DNA of 64,000 nt from Maea johnstoni (lineage: Eukaryota; Annelida; Polychaeta; Spionida; Magelonidae), in NCBI GenBank assembly GCA_963942565.1, contig OZ012691.1, positions 13,466,838 through 13,530,837 on the forward strand. The letters are read 5' to 3'. The first letter of the stretch is position 1; the number at the start of each line of letters is the position of its first letter. Below the pieces are notes generated by a model. It searched no databases. It was not told the origin of the DNA and saw nothing but the letters and a program-made list of their open reading frames with translations. Of the stretch, positions 40,523 through 52,810 are shown piece by piece. The position numbers were made by a program, and so were the translations under genes.

Positions 40523-40763
40523 GGGTCTGCCCTGATGGCCGAGTGGTCTAAAGCACCGCCACTAACTGCTCGCTATCTCTCACCACTGTCTGGGTTTGAA
40601 TCCCGGCCTGGGCATGGGAGAATGTTCCCATATATACGGTGACTTGGGGTTAGGTGGTGGTTTTTGACGGGTACTCTGGTTTCCTTCACTACTTACAACT
40701 GGCTAGTCTCGAATTAGCCACAATATGGCATAAATGTGACGAAAAGAAAATCCAAATTCCAAG
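40523..40763 (+). mobile_element. SINE family 1, full-length with TSD
   Basis: tRNA-like head with box A TGGCCGAGTGGTCTA and box B GGGTTTGAATCCC, then TGACTTGGGGTTAGGTGGTG, TTTCCTTCACTACTTACAAC, GGCTAGTCTCGAATTAGCC. TAGGATGAA duplicated at 40514-40522 and 40764-40772. The middle words (GGTNNTTTTCNCCGGGTACTCCGG-type) recall the Nin-DC/MetaSINE central domain. Confidence 0.82.
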
Positions 40764-40994
40764 TAGGATGAACAGGATGAAATGCGACAAAAATGCCAAG
40801 AGCATGTACGTCTCCCTGTTGCAGATTTCGAGTGCATGCACATGAGTCTTCTGCATTATCGTCATTATGCTGATCAATATGATACTCCCAGCTAACCTCC
40901 AAGGCCAGTGCTACTATTCACATATCATATCTCGTGCAGTGTTATTATGAGAGGGTAGTTTGTGATTCGACCGCATATCCTAACCTCTAATGTG

Positions 40995-41197
40995 GGGGAT
41001 CCGCCGTGGCCTGAGTGGTTACGATGCCTGGCTCCAAAGCGTGAGTTCGCAGGTTCGAGTCTCCGCTGTATCCCCAAGCGGGTTGGCCTGGTCGCTATAT
41101 AAATGTTCGGCGTTGTGGAGGGCTGTCTATGGTCTTTCTGCAACTGAAAGACCCCTTGGAACTATTCGTGAAGAGTAAGGAATTTCTTCCCGGTTCC
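40995..41197 (+). mobile_element. SINE family 2, full-length with TSD
   Basis: tRNA-like head (40995-41075) with box A TGGCCTGAGTGGTTA and box B GGTTCGAGTCTCC, then a unique body with CGCTATATAAATGTTCGG and GAAAGACCCCTTGGAACTAT. TSD TAACCTCTAATGTG at 40981-40994 and, with one change, 41198-41211. Confidence 0.85.
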
Positions 41198-41359
41198 TAA
41201 CCTCCAATGTGTCAATAATGTGCACCGAATGACCAGATTGCAAAAAAGTATGTAGGACTTGAGGTAAGGCGTTGGTTTTCTTCAGATATTGTGGTTTCCT
41301 CCAACACTTACAACTTACCGGTAGTTCAACCCCGTTCAGACAAAAACCATGTATGTGTT

Positions 41360-41600
41360 TGTTTGGAGTTTCGATTTTCGTAACTTTTTTCTGTCGTATT
41401 GAGGCCAATTCGTGACTAGCCAGTTGCAAGAAATGGAAGAAATTGGAGTATCCGGCGAAAACCACCGCCTAACCACAAGTCACTGGTAACTTTCTCACAT
41501 GCCCCATCCGGGATTTGAACCTGGGAAGTTGTAAGAGACAACAAGCAGTCGGTGGCAATGCCTTAGGCCACTCACCCATCAGCGCAGGCCCTGTATGTGT
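41360..41600 (-). mobile_element. SINE family 1 copy
   Basis: Reverse copy with head and tail: GACTAGCCAGTTGCAAG, GGAGTATCCGGCGAAAACCA, GGGATTTGAACCTGGG (box B complement), CCTTAGGCCACTCACCCATC (box A region). A tail fragment of the same family lies at 41260-41330. Confidence 0.72.
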
Positions 41601-41609
41601 TTTACACAG

Positions 41610-42290
41610 ACCCTGGGTTGAGATGATCCAGGTAGGGCCCTGTTGAAAGAGGTACTGGGAGGACAGTACATTACAGAGAAGGGGAAAGGCAAGTGTTGAG
41701 GCAGGGTGCTTTTGGCAGCAGGGTGAATAGAAAATGAAATTAAATTCATGATTTCCCGTAAATTTATTTGGCCGCGCGCCTAACTATCCGAGAAAAAAGC
41801 TTGTTATATACTACTTGCCAAGTAGTACTTGGCTATTTTCATTAATTGCCCCCGAAATTCAGATACGGCCCCAAAATGAATTTGATCTCCTCCCTTGTCA
41901 TGTTAACATGTGCATCCCTAATCATCCAATATATGCCTCTGGCTAACTAAGATGGCAACATCCGGCTGTAGATCGCTCGAATGGCGTTAAAAACCAATTA
42001 CCAGCACCAAAACGACTGAAAATTTGTTACTAACCTAATCCCTTTGCCAATAAAGAAACGATAGTAATTCTATCTATACCCCTTTACATGTTATATTTGC
42101 GGCCTCACCGTCGAAAAATCTCTACAGTAAGGAACCGGCTCTAGAGGCGTTCAATATCAAATATTTGCAAACGTTACACTTTTCCAGGCGGTACACGCCT
42201 CGGTATGAACAATGCGTCCAGAAATTGTTACCTTCAGGAAATTTTTACAGCTTGTTTTGTACATAACACGCGTCAATAGAACAACGCATT
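41610..42290. other. Intergenic, no feature recognised
   Basis: No bounded repeat or conserved frame seen. Confidence 0.4.
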
Positions 42291-42299
42291 CGTGGCCAC

Positions 42300-42490
42300 C
42301 TCGTGATCACTACTTACGTGTATAATTTGTGTTGATTTATCCATACTCCAGGGCCAAGCCGAGGACAGCCGAGACTGTATCGAATAGATTTCCACCACAA
42401 TCGGCGAGGACGCTTACACAAGATTGTCTTTCTATCTCGTCAATACCAATATGACAGCTCTTCTAGCCCACTGCTAAGCTCTGTCTGATC
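42300..42490 (+). repeat. Dispersed repeat, copy 1
   Basis: Matches about 44285-44425: GTGATCACTACTTAC, ATCCATACTC, AGGACAGCC, TAGATTTCCACC, CCCACTGCTAAGCTCTGT (inverted at the end). Class unknown. Confidence 0.5.
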
Positions 42491-42924
42491 GTCACGGCAA
42501 ACACCACTAAATACATGTATCCATAGCGACACATGTATCATGAAAATGCAAACATTTCAATGGGAACGTCAGTTCCTATAGAGCGCCTATTGACCACGAA
42601 CATTACATGTCTACACTACTACTTGTAAAAGATGTGACCTTAAGGTTTTCAATTCGCTAATGGCTTAGCTGAATAGAACATCGACATTCGTGCTAATGGT
42701 TAGGGTGAAACATGCCCTTTTGTGATAAGTTAGAGTTGTTATGTATGTGTTTAGTCGGATGAGGTTACTATGGTGTGAAAAAAGGCATTTCTTATAAAAT
42801 GTATCCCCAGTGCGCATCAAACAGGTAAAATATGTTGATAAAACCTTAGACGAATATGCGGGTGGACTTGGAGGGAGTAAATCTCGCGTCTTACATGGGT
42901 TTCGGGTCACACCATTTTTGATCA

Positions 42925-43200
42925 ATTGGCCCCTGCTCCACCGTATGTACAGTACAGATATTTAATTTCTGCAAAAGTCGATTGGATGTCTGCCATTTCC
43001 TGGTTGTACACACACCCTTGGATAATATGCCAAAAAAATCAAGCACATGTGCCACACGTAGCTTGCGAAACAAAACTACGTTCAGTTGTGATGTCATACA
43101 TGCATCCATGTCCAGGAAACTGAATGGCATTTGGTTATGCGGTCGTGTATTATGCCCGGCATGCAGTGCAGGAATTACATATCGGCACTATAGCTCTCTA
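42925..43200. repeat. Dispersed ~280-bp repeat, copy 2
   Basis: See 31885-32160; shared order TACAGTACAGATATTTAAT, CCTGGTTGTACA, CACGTAGCTTGCGAAAC, GCGGTCGTGTATTATGCC, TGCAGGAATTA. Confidence 0.6.
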
Positions 43201-43209
43201 ATAAAACGT

Positions 43210-44280
43210 ATTTGTTTGGCCTCATCTTGGTAGCACCTTACCGAAAGAATAGAAAGACATGATTTATTGTCGACTCAATGTATTAAAACTGTACCACAGA
43301 ATGTCAGTACGGACGTGGACATAACGTGATTTATTAATGCACAGATATGCATTTGAAGGAAATTTAACTACACAATCATTAAAACGTTATTTGATTTGTA
43401 TGATCGCATTTCAAGTTGCATACAACGACGCTGATGGGTTGGTTTATCATGTGTGTTTATCCTATGGGCATAGCCTATAGTTCTAGGCCGCCAAACATGA
43501 TATTTATTATCATTTCTGTCTGCACGCTGTTCTGTCATGGTTGCCACGGTGGCAAATTAGTTTACATTCATCTCACCAGGTGAATAGAGGATTGTATGAG
43601 TATGTGCTATTGAAACCACTGGAGATAGGAGGATCATATGGTACTATCTATCTGCATGGTCAACGAACACAGCCAGTCGTTTTGGACCACTTTAAAAGGA
43701 AGACCCTTCTGCCCTATCAGCCCCAAGGATCTGAGCGGGGATGTGATACAGATTTGCACTAGCTTTCACTCAACAGACTATCGCTGCATTGTGACACTTT
43801 CCTAATGAATGATGATAGATTTAATTGGTTTTAATTGGTTGTGTATTCATAGGGTGTAAATAGACATGATTAATAAAAGGTCAATGGTTCTGACAGTTCG
43901 AACCCTTTCAGATAAAAAGGGTACATGTGTTTCACACTGACTCTGGGTTGAGTTGATCCAGAAATGGGTATTAAGGGAGACTTTGTGATGCCATTGTACA
44001 TAGAGAGGATATAGGTATTAGTACATTTCTTTACTTATGAAGAAATCCAAATTTTATGATTTATTCCATCATAACATTGATTATGTCATTACCCTTTTCA
44101 ATTCAACAGCTATTCATGAAGGAAAGTAAACAATAAATAACTTCATCTTGTCAACTCTCCTAACTCATGTAGGGATTAGTTTGAAGCATGGCTTTGGGTT
44201 TCCTCTGATATCCAGGAATGCATATAGCCTTTTTTTCAGACCAGGCGTCAATAGAAAGTCGCTTGCTTGAGATACGTGGC
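43210..44280. other. Intergenic, no feature recognised
   Basis: Only short open frames; nothing recognised. Confidence 0.4.
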
Positions 44281-44410
44281 TGGTGATCACTACTTACATG
44301 TAATATTTTGTTTTGATATCCATACTCAATGGCCAACCAAGGACAGCCAACACCTCCACCACCTAGATTTCCACCTTACCACACACGTCAATGGATTTCC
44401 TTTAGCAGTG

Positions 44411-45558
44411 GGCTAAGCGCTGTAGCGTATTCAGTGAAATATGCAATGAGCATCAATGGGTTAGAGACTATTTCAGTTAAACTATGGCAAATATCAGGGA
44501 ACAGTTTTGTGGGTTTCCATGTCTATGCAAATATCACAACCTTGCAACCGCTCCCGGGCAGCCGCTATTTTAGGTCTGAAAATGTTAAGTACAAGAAAAA
44601 TGTATGGAAAAACTCTTTATATCAATAGAGGTTGAACAATCAACAATAACTAGACTCTGTTCCCAGTCTGGCGATAGACTATCATTCTTGATAGCTCTAT
44701 GGACATGATTATACATTGGGAATAACACTAGAAAAGAAATCATGTTTTCAAGGTGATGTTTAATGTGAGAATGATTAGTTTTCATCTATGTATGTAGATT
44801 AGAGGAGAAGTATAGGCTTATGGTCACTATAGCCAGACCCCTGACATTTCACTAGCCTATATTCAATACAGAGATTTTAGAACAAACCCCAACTAGTTAG
44901 TTATTGCTACACAAGTTAAATAATGAAGATATTACTCAATTATATGGTTGCAGATGACATCCACTCAAATTGATTAAAACTGACATCTTTGCACTATCAT
45001 ATATTTCTTTAATGCCAAAAGTGGAAACACAAAAAATTGAAATTCTAAATATTATATAAATAAAACAAATAAATGAAAGTGTTCACAAAGAATGAACAAT
45101 ATCAGATTATAAGTAGTGCATTTAAGGTTGTTTAAAAACACTATAAATTCTTAAAATGTCTCACAATCGATAGAATAGACCAATCGCATGTAAATAAGAT
45201 AAAATGCTGTCAGGACGAACCATTTAAAAGAGTTCCTTAAAGCTATTTACATCAAACTGTCTATTTCTTGATTCCCTAAAACCACGGAATGTGATACTTT
45301 TGAGAGTGCCATGAACGATGTGTCATATAAATATGATCATTTGAATCAAACTTCGTACAAAGTTGTTAAAAATATATATATAATATGACAAATATGAAAA
45401 AAGTGAACATTATGATTTGTTGAATAATATACCAGGAATTTGGAGCTAATCATTGTGAGATAAGAATTGCAATGCAAGTAAAACAACATATGCTACCATA
45501 TCCAGGGCACTTTTCTTGTCAACCACCAATAGACTCTTTTTAAGAATCATTGTAGGAG
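44411..45558 (+). repeat. Tandem segmental duplication B, unit 1
   Basis: Starts GGCTAAGCGCTGTAGCGTAT; the same start recurs 1148 bp later. The unit includes a reverse LINE 3' fragment (about 45055-45300) and ends CTTTTTAAGAATCATTGTAG. Confidence 0.9.
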
Positions 45559-46690
45559 GGCTAAGCGCTGTAGCGTATTCAGTGAAATATGCAATGAGCA
45601 TCAATGGGTTAGAGACTATTTCAGTTTAACTATGGCAAATATCAGGGAACAGTTTTGTAGGTATTCAGTTCTATGCAAATATCACAACCTTGTAGCCGCT
45701 ATTTCAGGTCTGAAAATGTTTAGTACAAGAAAAATGTATGGAAAAACTCTTTATATCAATAGAGGTTGAACAATCAACAATAACTAGACTCAGTTCCCAG
45801 TCTGGCGATAGACCATCATTCTTGATAGCTCTATGGACATGATTATACATTGGGAATAACACTAGAAAAGAAATCATGTTTTTAATGTGGTGTCTAATGT
45901 GAGAATGATTAGGTTTCATATATTTATGTAGATTAGAGGAGAAGTATATGTTCAATATAGCCCGACCCCTGACATTTCACTAGCCTATATTCAATACAGA
46001 GATTTTAGAACAAACCTCAACTAGTTGGTTATTGCTACACAATATAAATAATGGAAATATTACTCAATTATATGGTTGCAGATGAAATCCACTCAATTTT
46101 GATTACAACTGACATCTTTGCAATATCATATATTTCTTTAATGCCAAAAGTGGAAACACAAAAATAACCTACAATTGAAATCCTAAAGATTATATGAATC
46201 AAACAAATAAATGAAAATGTTCACAAAGAATGAACAATATCAGATTATAAGTAGTGGATTCAAGGTTGTTTAAAAAACACTATAAATTCTTAAAATGTCA
46301 CAATCGATAAAATAGACCAATCACATGTAAATAAGATAAAATGCTGTCTGGACGAACCATTTAAAAGAGTTCCTTAAAGCTATTTACATCAAAATGTCTA
46401 TTTCCGGATTCCCTAAAACCATGGAATATGATACTTTTGAGAGTGCCACGAATGATGTGTCAAATGAATATAATAATTTGGATCAAACTTTGTACAAAGT
46501 TGGTAGAAATAGGTGTTGCACATGACAAATATGAAAAAAGTGAACATTATGATTTGTTGAATAATATACCAGGAATTTGGAGCCAATCATCGTGAGATAA
46601 GAATTGCAATGCAAGTAAAACAACATGCTACCATATCCAGGGCGCTTTTCTTGTCAACCCCCCACACTCTTTTTAAGAATCATTGTAGGT
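45559..46690 (+). repeat. Tandem segmental duplication B, unit 2
   Basis: Second copy with scattered substitutions and small deletions (for example the CCGCTCCCGGGCAG block of unit 1 is missing). LINE fragment copy at about 46195-46450. Confidence 0.9.
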
Positions 46691-46839
46691 GGAGTAAAAA
46701 GAAAAAGAAAAACGTTGTATATGGGGATCCATGTTTTAAAAAGTGGTCCTTTACATAATCATAAGTGGTCTTTTTGAAAAAATAATAATTATTGGTGTAA
46801 ATCGCAGCTTACCCCACCCCAACAAAGCAATAAATAAAT

Positions 46840-47345
46840 AAATTGCTCACAAAACAATGGCCAATTTCAGATAGGTAGTGCATGCAAGGTTGTTTCAAAA
46901 GAAACTAAATTCTTAAAATGTGTCATAATCGATAAAAAAAGACCAATTTCGTGAAAATAATTTTAGATGCTTTCTGGGGGAACTTATTCATCATGACATA
47001 TGCAAAAGTGAGGTTGCCATTACCTTCGCTATAATATCAGGGTTTAAATCAATTCATTCAAAGAGTCTTTAATACGAATACCAAAAGTTGGAATGACTTG
47101 GTATTCTACTAAAATACTCCACATACCGAGGGTTTAAATAGTTTCATGAACAGGGTTATTTGGGTTTTCTTAATTGCAAATCGAAGGACAGGCTTTTCTA
47201 TTCTAAAGTGAAGGGGGAGCTCGTTTGCCTTGACACACACTCTTTGCAGGTGACGTTCTACAAACTCCAAGAGAAAGCTTCAAACCCGGATTCTGAATTG
47301 GATCAAGCCAAGATTTTTTTTTACATGTGCATAAAAAAACATTCT
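46840..47345 (-). mobile_element. LINE fragment, reverse orientation
   Basis: 47000-47110 is the complement of the sequence around 62740-62780, and 47175-47310 is the complement of 62545-62680 (RT end). The left part (46860-46985) is the complement of the 3' region. Internal segments are missing, so it is a rearranged copy. Confidence 0.65.
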
Positions 47346-47419
47346 TAGTCCAACTCTGATTGAACAAAGGTGGGCAAACAAACTTGAGTCAAAGCTGAGG
47401 TCCCTTGATATAGGCGAAT

Positions 47420-47610
47420 TTTGAGTTTTTTTATTCATCTCATTTGTGCCATATTGTGTCTAATTCGTGACTAGCTAATTGTTTAAGGGGTAAAGGAAGC
47501 AAGAGTACCTGGCAAAAAACACAGCCTAACTTCAAGACACTGCAAATTTTCTCACAGGCCACATGTGGCAATGCCTTAGACCACATGGCCATCAGGGCAG
47601 GACAAATACT
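47420..47610 (-). mobile_element. SINE family 1 copy, degraded
   Basis: Reverse copy: GTGACTAGCTAATTG, AGAGTACCTGGCAAAAAACA, CCTTAGACCACATGGCCATC (box A complement). Confidence 0.65.
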
Positions 47611-47984
47611 AGTTCTGAATCAAGAAGAATACCAAGAAATTTTGTTTCCTTTGTCACATGAATGGGTTTCTTATATAGAACTAAGTGTGGATCGGGATGG
47701 AGAAAATGCACAAAAAGTCTTCGATTGAGAGAATTTAAGGAGGAATGTGCTGACTCATATTTTATTTTAGATAAAGGCTTGAATAAAATGTGTTAATAAA
47801 GCCACAGAGGTCCATGCTATGTAACTCTCCCACAATATACTATTCCCAAACGGTATCATTAACTTTTTATAGGTCGATAAAGATAGACACCACTAGCTCC
47901 CCATTAAAAAAAACTGTTCTTACATAAGTTTCAAAACATACATGGTAATCTATCGTGCTTCTGATTTTTCAGAAGCCACTTAGG

Positions 47985-48245
47985 CCTCTGAGTGTAGAGG
48001 TTTTGAGATTCCAAACAAGACTGTTGTTTATCATTCTTTCCATAGTTTTAGAGACACGGCTAGTTAATGCCATGGAGCGGTAATTATTTGGATTTTTGGA
48101 GTGTTTTCCTAGCTTGGCACTAGATATGATGGTGGTTTCTCTCCAAAAGGACAGAAACTCACCAGCGTCCCAGATATTGTTAAAAATAACTAGATGGTAC
48201 CAGAGAAGTTCATTACAGGGAATTGTGACCATCCTCAAATCCACT
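47985..48245 (-). mobile_element. LINE RT fragment, reverse orientation
   Basis: On the minus strand: LVIFNNIWDAGEF, then NNYRSMALTSRVSKTMER. This matches FNNIWETREF and NYRPIALTSCVCKTMER of the LINE at 56860. Confidence 0.75.
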
Positions 48246-48249
48246 GCAT

Positions 48250-49610
48250 GTGGAGAATACCTAGAGTGCTGCAGCTAGACTACTAGCGTACCGCAGCAAC
48301 TATCAGCAGGTCTGCAGCTAAAAATAGACTCACACAACGTGAGTTTTCCTCTGCTGCATGCATGGATTGGCTAGACTCACTTTCCACTGTAGTCCAGACA
48401 TAAACATAAATCCTACCTATTTTCTGGTTTCTGTTATCATACCTGATGGTCGGATTTAGCCCCATTTCTTATAAAGTATGCTAGCAGCGTGATATCCTAT
48501 AGCACAGCAAATACAATTTGTTTAAATTCACTCTCAAAGTGACAGAAGGAAATGGTTAGAAAAAAACTATGATATCACCTGCTATGCCTATTTTAATTGA
48601 GTAAAATCAAACCATTCATGCATTTAGAAAAATATCATCAAATTTGTCAGAGTTATTTTGGGTTTCAATTAGTTTACTCAATAACTTAATAAGATTATAT
48701 CTAGAACCTTAGATGAATAAAGGAATGGATATATTTAGTGATAGAACACTGCGCTAAAGTAAAGGCCTGGCTATCCCAGGGTTCTCGAATCTGACAAAGA
48801 CCAATGAGAGCTCTCGTATCTTTTACATTACAGGGACACTTGCGCTCCAACATGCGCAGAACCTGGGAGTAGTAGACAGGGAGTGGGTACTTGAATCCTC
48901 AAATGTCGCTGCCTCTCTATGAGTCATAGATAAGCTGTGTACCCCCATGATTGGCTGCCTGCTGGGCTTATCTCCGTGGTAACCTATCTGACCTAGATAG
49001 AATGGCAAGCTGCAGACCCAGTCAGCCAGTCACTGAAATTGCCGCGAAACCAGTTGCGCATACCTGGATACCAGGCAACATTCTGCCAGCCTCTTTCTGA
49101 AAACAATTACGTCACCAATATTTTCCCAGTCTTCACCGCGTTACTCGAGGCACGGACACTCTAGGTACTAGCATGCTGAGCCAATGGGGTTGCGGATCAA
49201 GGGGATCCATCTCTCTGGCAGAACACAACTTTTGGGCTTTTGGGCTATTCGCAGCAGCCAGCATGTTCAGGTTTATTGGCTAGTTTCATATTTACTTGTT
49301 CTTATTCATCTCAGCTAGAACCAAGAAAAAAATGTCAACTCATCCTGAAGGGTTTGGTTCTTGCAGCATGAACAGAGAATATTTTAGAGAATATTTCAGC
49401 CTTGTATGTATACGTAGTGACCGGAATTTACCCAACAAGGCATAGCATGTTTTAAAAGTACTTCTTGGACGTTTTTTGTTTAATTTTTCCTAATATATAC
49501 AATATATTGCTTGTCACTCTCCATTCTTTAGGAAAGCATATGAATAAATGCAATTTATTACAACATACAACAGAAGGGAGGTGGATTTTCAGAGTATCAA
49601 TTTCATTTTC
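48250..49610. other. Intergenic, no feature recognised
   Basis: 48750-49250 is less AT-rich than its surroundings but shows no conserved frame or bounded repeat. Confidence 0.4.
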
Positions 49611-49616
49611 AACCAT

Positions 49617-49674
<58 letters not shown>

Positions 49675-49676
49675 TC
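49617..49676 (+). repeat. (AAT)n microsatellite
   Basis: About 19 ATA/AAT triplets; open frames on it are artefacts. Confidence 0.97.
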
Positions 49677-49844
49677 AATAACCAAAATAAAGATAATGAT
49701 TTTCAAGAAACTGCCTATCCTGTTGGTTTTGAAATCCTACAATATGTTTTGATCAATGGACATGTTGTGACCACTTTAGAAACTGAGTTTGAATTGGGCT
49801 TGTATATGACTCTAATATTACTCACTGACATTGTCCCTGCCTAG

Positions 49845-50070
49845 CTCGGTCGGTAAGAGCAGAGGTAATTATATTGGGTAGTAGTAAGCATACCATTTAG
49901 GCAGTATTTGATAGCTGGGAGGATGGCATGGCTGCGACCATTTACAGCTGGTATGTGAAAGGGTGAGTGGTTCACCTCTCCTCCGCTACCTTAATAATGA
50001 TTACCTTGGATGAGGGGGTGGGGACATTTCAAATCCCGGTTCAAATCTCGAGCATGGCACTTTTTTTTAA
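49845..50070 (+). other. tRNA-like split pol III unit
   Basis: TAGCTCGGTCGGTAAGAGCAG (box A, near 49853) and GGTTCAAATCTCG (box B, near 50037), followed by T8 and more T-runs. The boxes are ~185 bp apart, too far for a plain tRNA. It could be a SINE head with an insertion or a tRNA pseudogene. Confidence 0.4.
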
Positions 50071-50496
50071 TCTTTTTTTTTATCTGAGTTTTTTACTATT
50101 TCTTTGACCCTTTCTTTCCCATTACTGGCTATATTGAACTTAGTTTAATCTTATTTATCTATTCTTTTATTTAGTTATCTATTCTCATTCTTATATTCAT
50201 CAATGTTGAATGAGTTACAGTTAAAACCAATAGCAATCATGTGTTTAATTTATACTCCAGCACCTGTCCAAATTTAGGCTTCTACTTTATCTTATTGCCT
50301 CAATATCACTTGTGTACCTTTTGATACTTTAGTTTCAATTATGCAGGTGGGATGTAACCCTTAATCCTTTTCATTTCAATGACACAGGTGTGATTAGATC
50401 AATGGGAGAATATTTCATTGATGTAATTCCAAAGGCTTTAGGGTGTATGTATTGATTAATATGGAATGAATAGCAATTAGTCCTTGGAATCATGAC

Positions 50497-50506
50497 TATA
50501 TATAAA
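50497..50506 (+). promoter_or_regulatory. TATA box of the zinc-finger ORF
   Basis: TATATATAAA followed by GGGC lies about 60 bp before the chosen ATG at 50559, a normal distance for a short 5' UTR. It supports 50559 as start and suggests the element carried its own promoter. Confidence 0.5.
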
Positions 50507-50558
50507 GGGCAGGTAGCAGAGTGTTTACCAGAGGGTGCATTGCTACACCATCCAAGCT

Positions 50559-51855
50559 ATGTCAGACATTGTATCCTTGGATGATCTGAGTCTAGATGAC
50601 CTACTGGGGGAGTTCACTGAGGATGAAACTTATGAATATGAGGACAGTTCAGATGAAGAATTCTTCGCCCCAAAGAAGACTGTAAATGCTAAAAAGAAAG
50701 CACCAGTCAGTGAAGCAAGGTATGTTTCTTCAAAGGATAAACATCCATATAAATGTCCTCACTGCACCAAAACTTATAAAACCATTTCAGGTTTTCAAAA
50801 CCATGCAGGCAAACAACATAATATGCCTGATGAAAGGGCTTGTGACAACCGATTGGATGGACCTAGTGCAGATAGTAGCATCAACATTAAAGCATCAGAC
50901 ACTGTTGTGCCTCTTCAAAGGGAGGTTTATGATGCACTTTACAGATCTACATTTACCAGAACTTTGGATTATCTCAGGGAAGGCCGGTTTGACAAGATTC
51001 CATCCTCTAAACATTGGAGAATAATGACAGACATTGCAAACATGTGCAAGACACAATTCCCAGACTTTGAAACCTGCCTGGAGCCTCTTCAAGGGGAACT
51101 CTTTGATATTTTTGCATTTACCAATGAAGGTGGTAGGTTTTCCTCTACAAGAGAGAAAATGCTAACAAAGTTTCAGCTTTACGAGTCTCAAACCGGTTTG
51201 CATACCAGGCTAGCAGCTACATTAGATGTGCCAGTTCTCCATGCCAGAGCATTCATCCACATATTTTATTGGAACTCTTCAACAGGATATTAGATGAGGC
51301 TATCATAATCTTAAAATGTGAGACTGAACAAGTTCTCAAACCTGAGGATTTATCTGAGACTGACCAAGAAGTACTATTTTATGTAAGCGGCTTTGTCATC
51401 AAGTCAATGAGTTCAAAGTGGAAGGGAGACCAAGAAGGGTTAGCTAGAATAGAATTGAAAATGACTGGGTCGTGGGCCTCAAATCCCTATAACAAGTGGC
51501 TTGTGCGTGTAAACAGGGGCGGTTTAAAACAGCCTTCAGAAGATATGTTTTACTTGATTAGAAATCTTGAACTTGAATGCCGTAAACATGTGAATCTTAC
51601 AGTATCAGGGCAGGTAGTCTTGACAGAGCTTTTCTTCCTAAAACTCTGATAAACAGTTTTATGACTCAGTACTATTGGAACCGTTTGAGAGGGACCCAGT
51701 CACAGGCTATCTTGGAGGGGATAGTTAGTTTGTTTTTGAAGGTAAGGGGCTATGCAGTTGTCAAATCCATGAAGAGACAGAATGAAAAACATAGAGTTAA
51801 TCAAGGAAAAATTAAATCTAGTCTCAGTGGTACTCTCATTGACATTTCAAATTAA
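50559..51855 (+). pseudogene. C2H2 zinc-finger ORF of a probable transposable element, interrupted
   Basis: The first reading block runs from ATG 50559 (MSDIVSLDD) to 51293; the open frame upstream begins with GTG, so 50559 is the better start. It has an acidic N-terminal region, then one C2H2 finger (C66, C69, H82, H87; YKCPHCTKTYKTISGFQNH), then a conserved-looking block SSKHWRIMTDIANMCKTQF. A second block in another frame (about 51260-51649) continues the sequence (LLELFNRILDEAI, then TDQEVLFYVSGFVIKSM), and a third at 51661-51855 has LRGTQSQAILEGIVSLFLKVRG. The pieces look like one decayed gene. I recall similar proteins as repetitive, uncharacterised C2H2 proteins in invertebrate genomes. 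It converges on the P-like transposase at 52811-53496. Function unknown; DNA binding is plausible from the finger. Confidence 0.6.
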
Positions 51856-51869
51856 AAAAAAAATTAATT

Positions 51870-51940
51870 GACTAGTTAGTCACTACTTAGCCTCGGTATG
51901 GCAGAAATGTGATAAAAACAAAATTCCAAATTCCAAATCA
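51870..51940 (+). mobile_element. SINE family 1 tail fragment
   Basis: GACTAGTTAGTCACTACTTA then CTCGGTATGGCAGAAATGTG; lies between the C2H2 ORF and the P-like transposase. Confidence 0.55.
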
Positions 51941-51999
51941 ATCATTGCTGAAGAAAAAGTGCAAGACTAAGGCCAGATACATTTGAAAGACATTTTGTT

Positions 52000-52800
52000 T
52001 ATTTATAAAATCTTACAGGGATTTCACCCAATGTCATCTAAAACAGTTTGTCATGTCTTTACAATGTATTATCATTCATATGCTATCATGTCCAGTGGGG
52101 TAGCTTGAGAACCTTCAACCCATTCATCACCATAGCAGCAAGTTGTATGAAAAATATTATGTCAAATATACAAAACCTTTTAAAGGTATTATGAAAATTA
52201 TGAAGTTGGACTTTTGATTGTAGTTGTACTTATGAAGGCATGTTTTATCCAGTTTTGATGGATGGTATCATGTCTTCTATGGATGGAATTCATACCTTGA
52301 GCAAGATATACTTAAATAGGTTTTATTACATTTACATTATTTGTACTGTGAATATGTTTGTACAATTTTACTAAAGTATGTATTAAGTACTAATAGAATC
52401 TGAAAATTAAAACACTCTCTTTTGATTATTATATACATTCTAGTTCGTGTAATGAAAAATACAATACCAGTCCAGTCTTATTTGAATTACTCTTTCATAG
52501 GGGATTTCACCAGCAGTTACACAAAGACTGACTCTACATAAGATAATTTAACATGCATTTACATGATAGTATACTTATATATCTCGCCACCAGAGTATCT
52601 CTTTGATTACTACAGATGAACTTGTCTAAGACACATTAACTTGTAACCTAAAAGTACAAATTAGACAAAATCAGAGTTAAAGCTTTTATTAAGAGCAAAT
52701 ATGACTTATTTTATACGACCTAGGCAAATTGGAAATTGGTAAAACCTAGTTCATATATTTTGCGATAGCCACAACCTTTTCTAGTGCTTTTGTGTAAATT
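52000..52800. other. Spacer between convergent transposon ORFs
   Basis: AT-rich, no conserved frame seen. It separates the 3' ends of the C2H2 ORF and the P-like transposase. Confidence 0.4.
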
Positions 52801-52810
52801 TTTTCTTCGT

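Noticed and set aside
41003-41075. Functional tRNA gene
   Set aside because: The tRNA-like sequence is fused to a SINE body and flanked by a 14-bp target duplication, so it is a SINE head.
50535-50558. Upstream start of the C2H2 frame
   Set aside because: The codon at 50535 is GTG, not a normal start for a eukaryotic mRNA; ATG 50559 fits the TATA box better.
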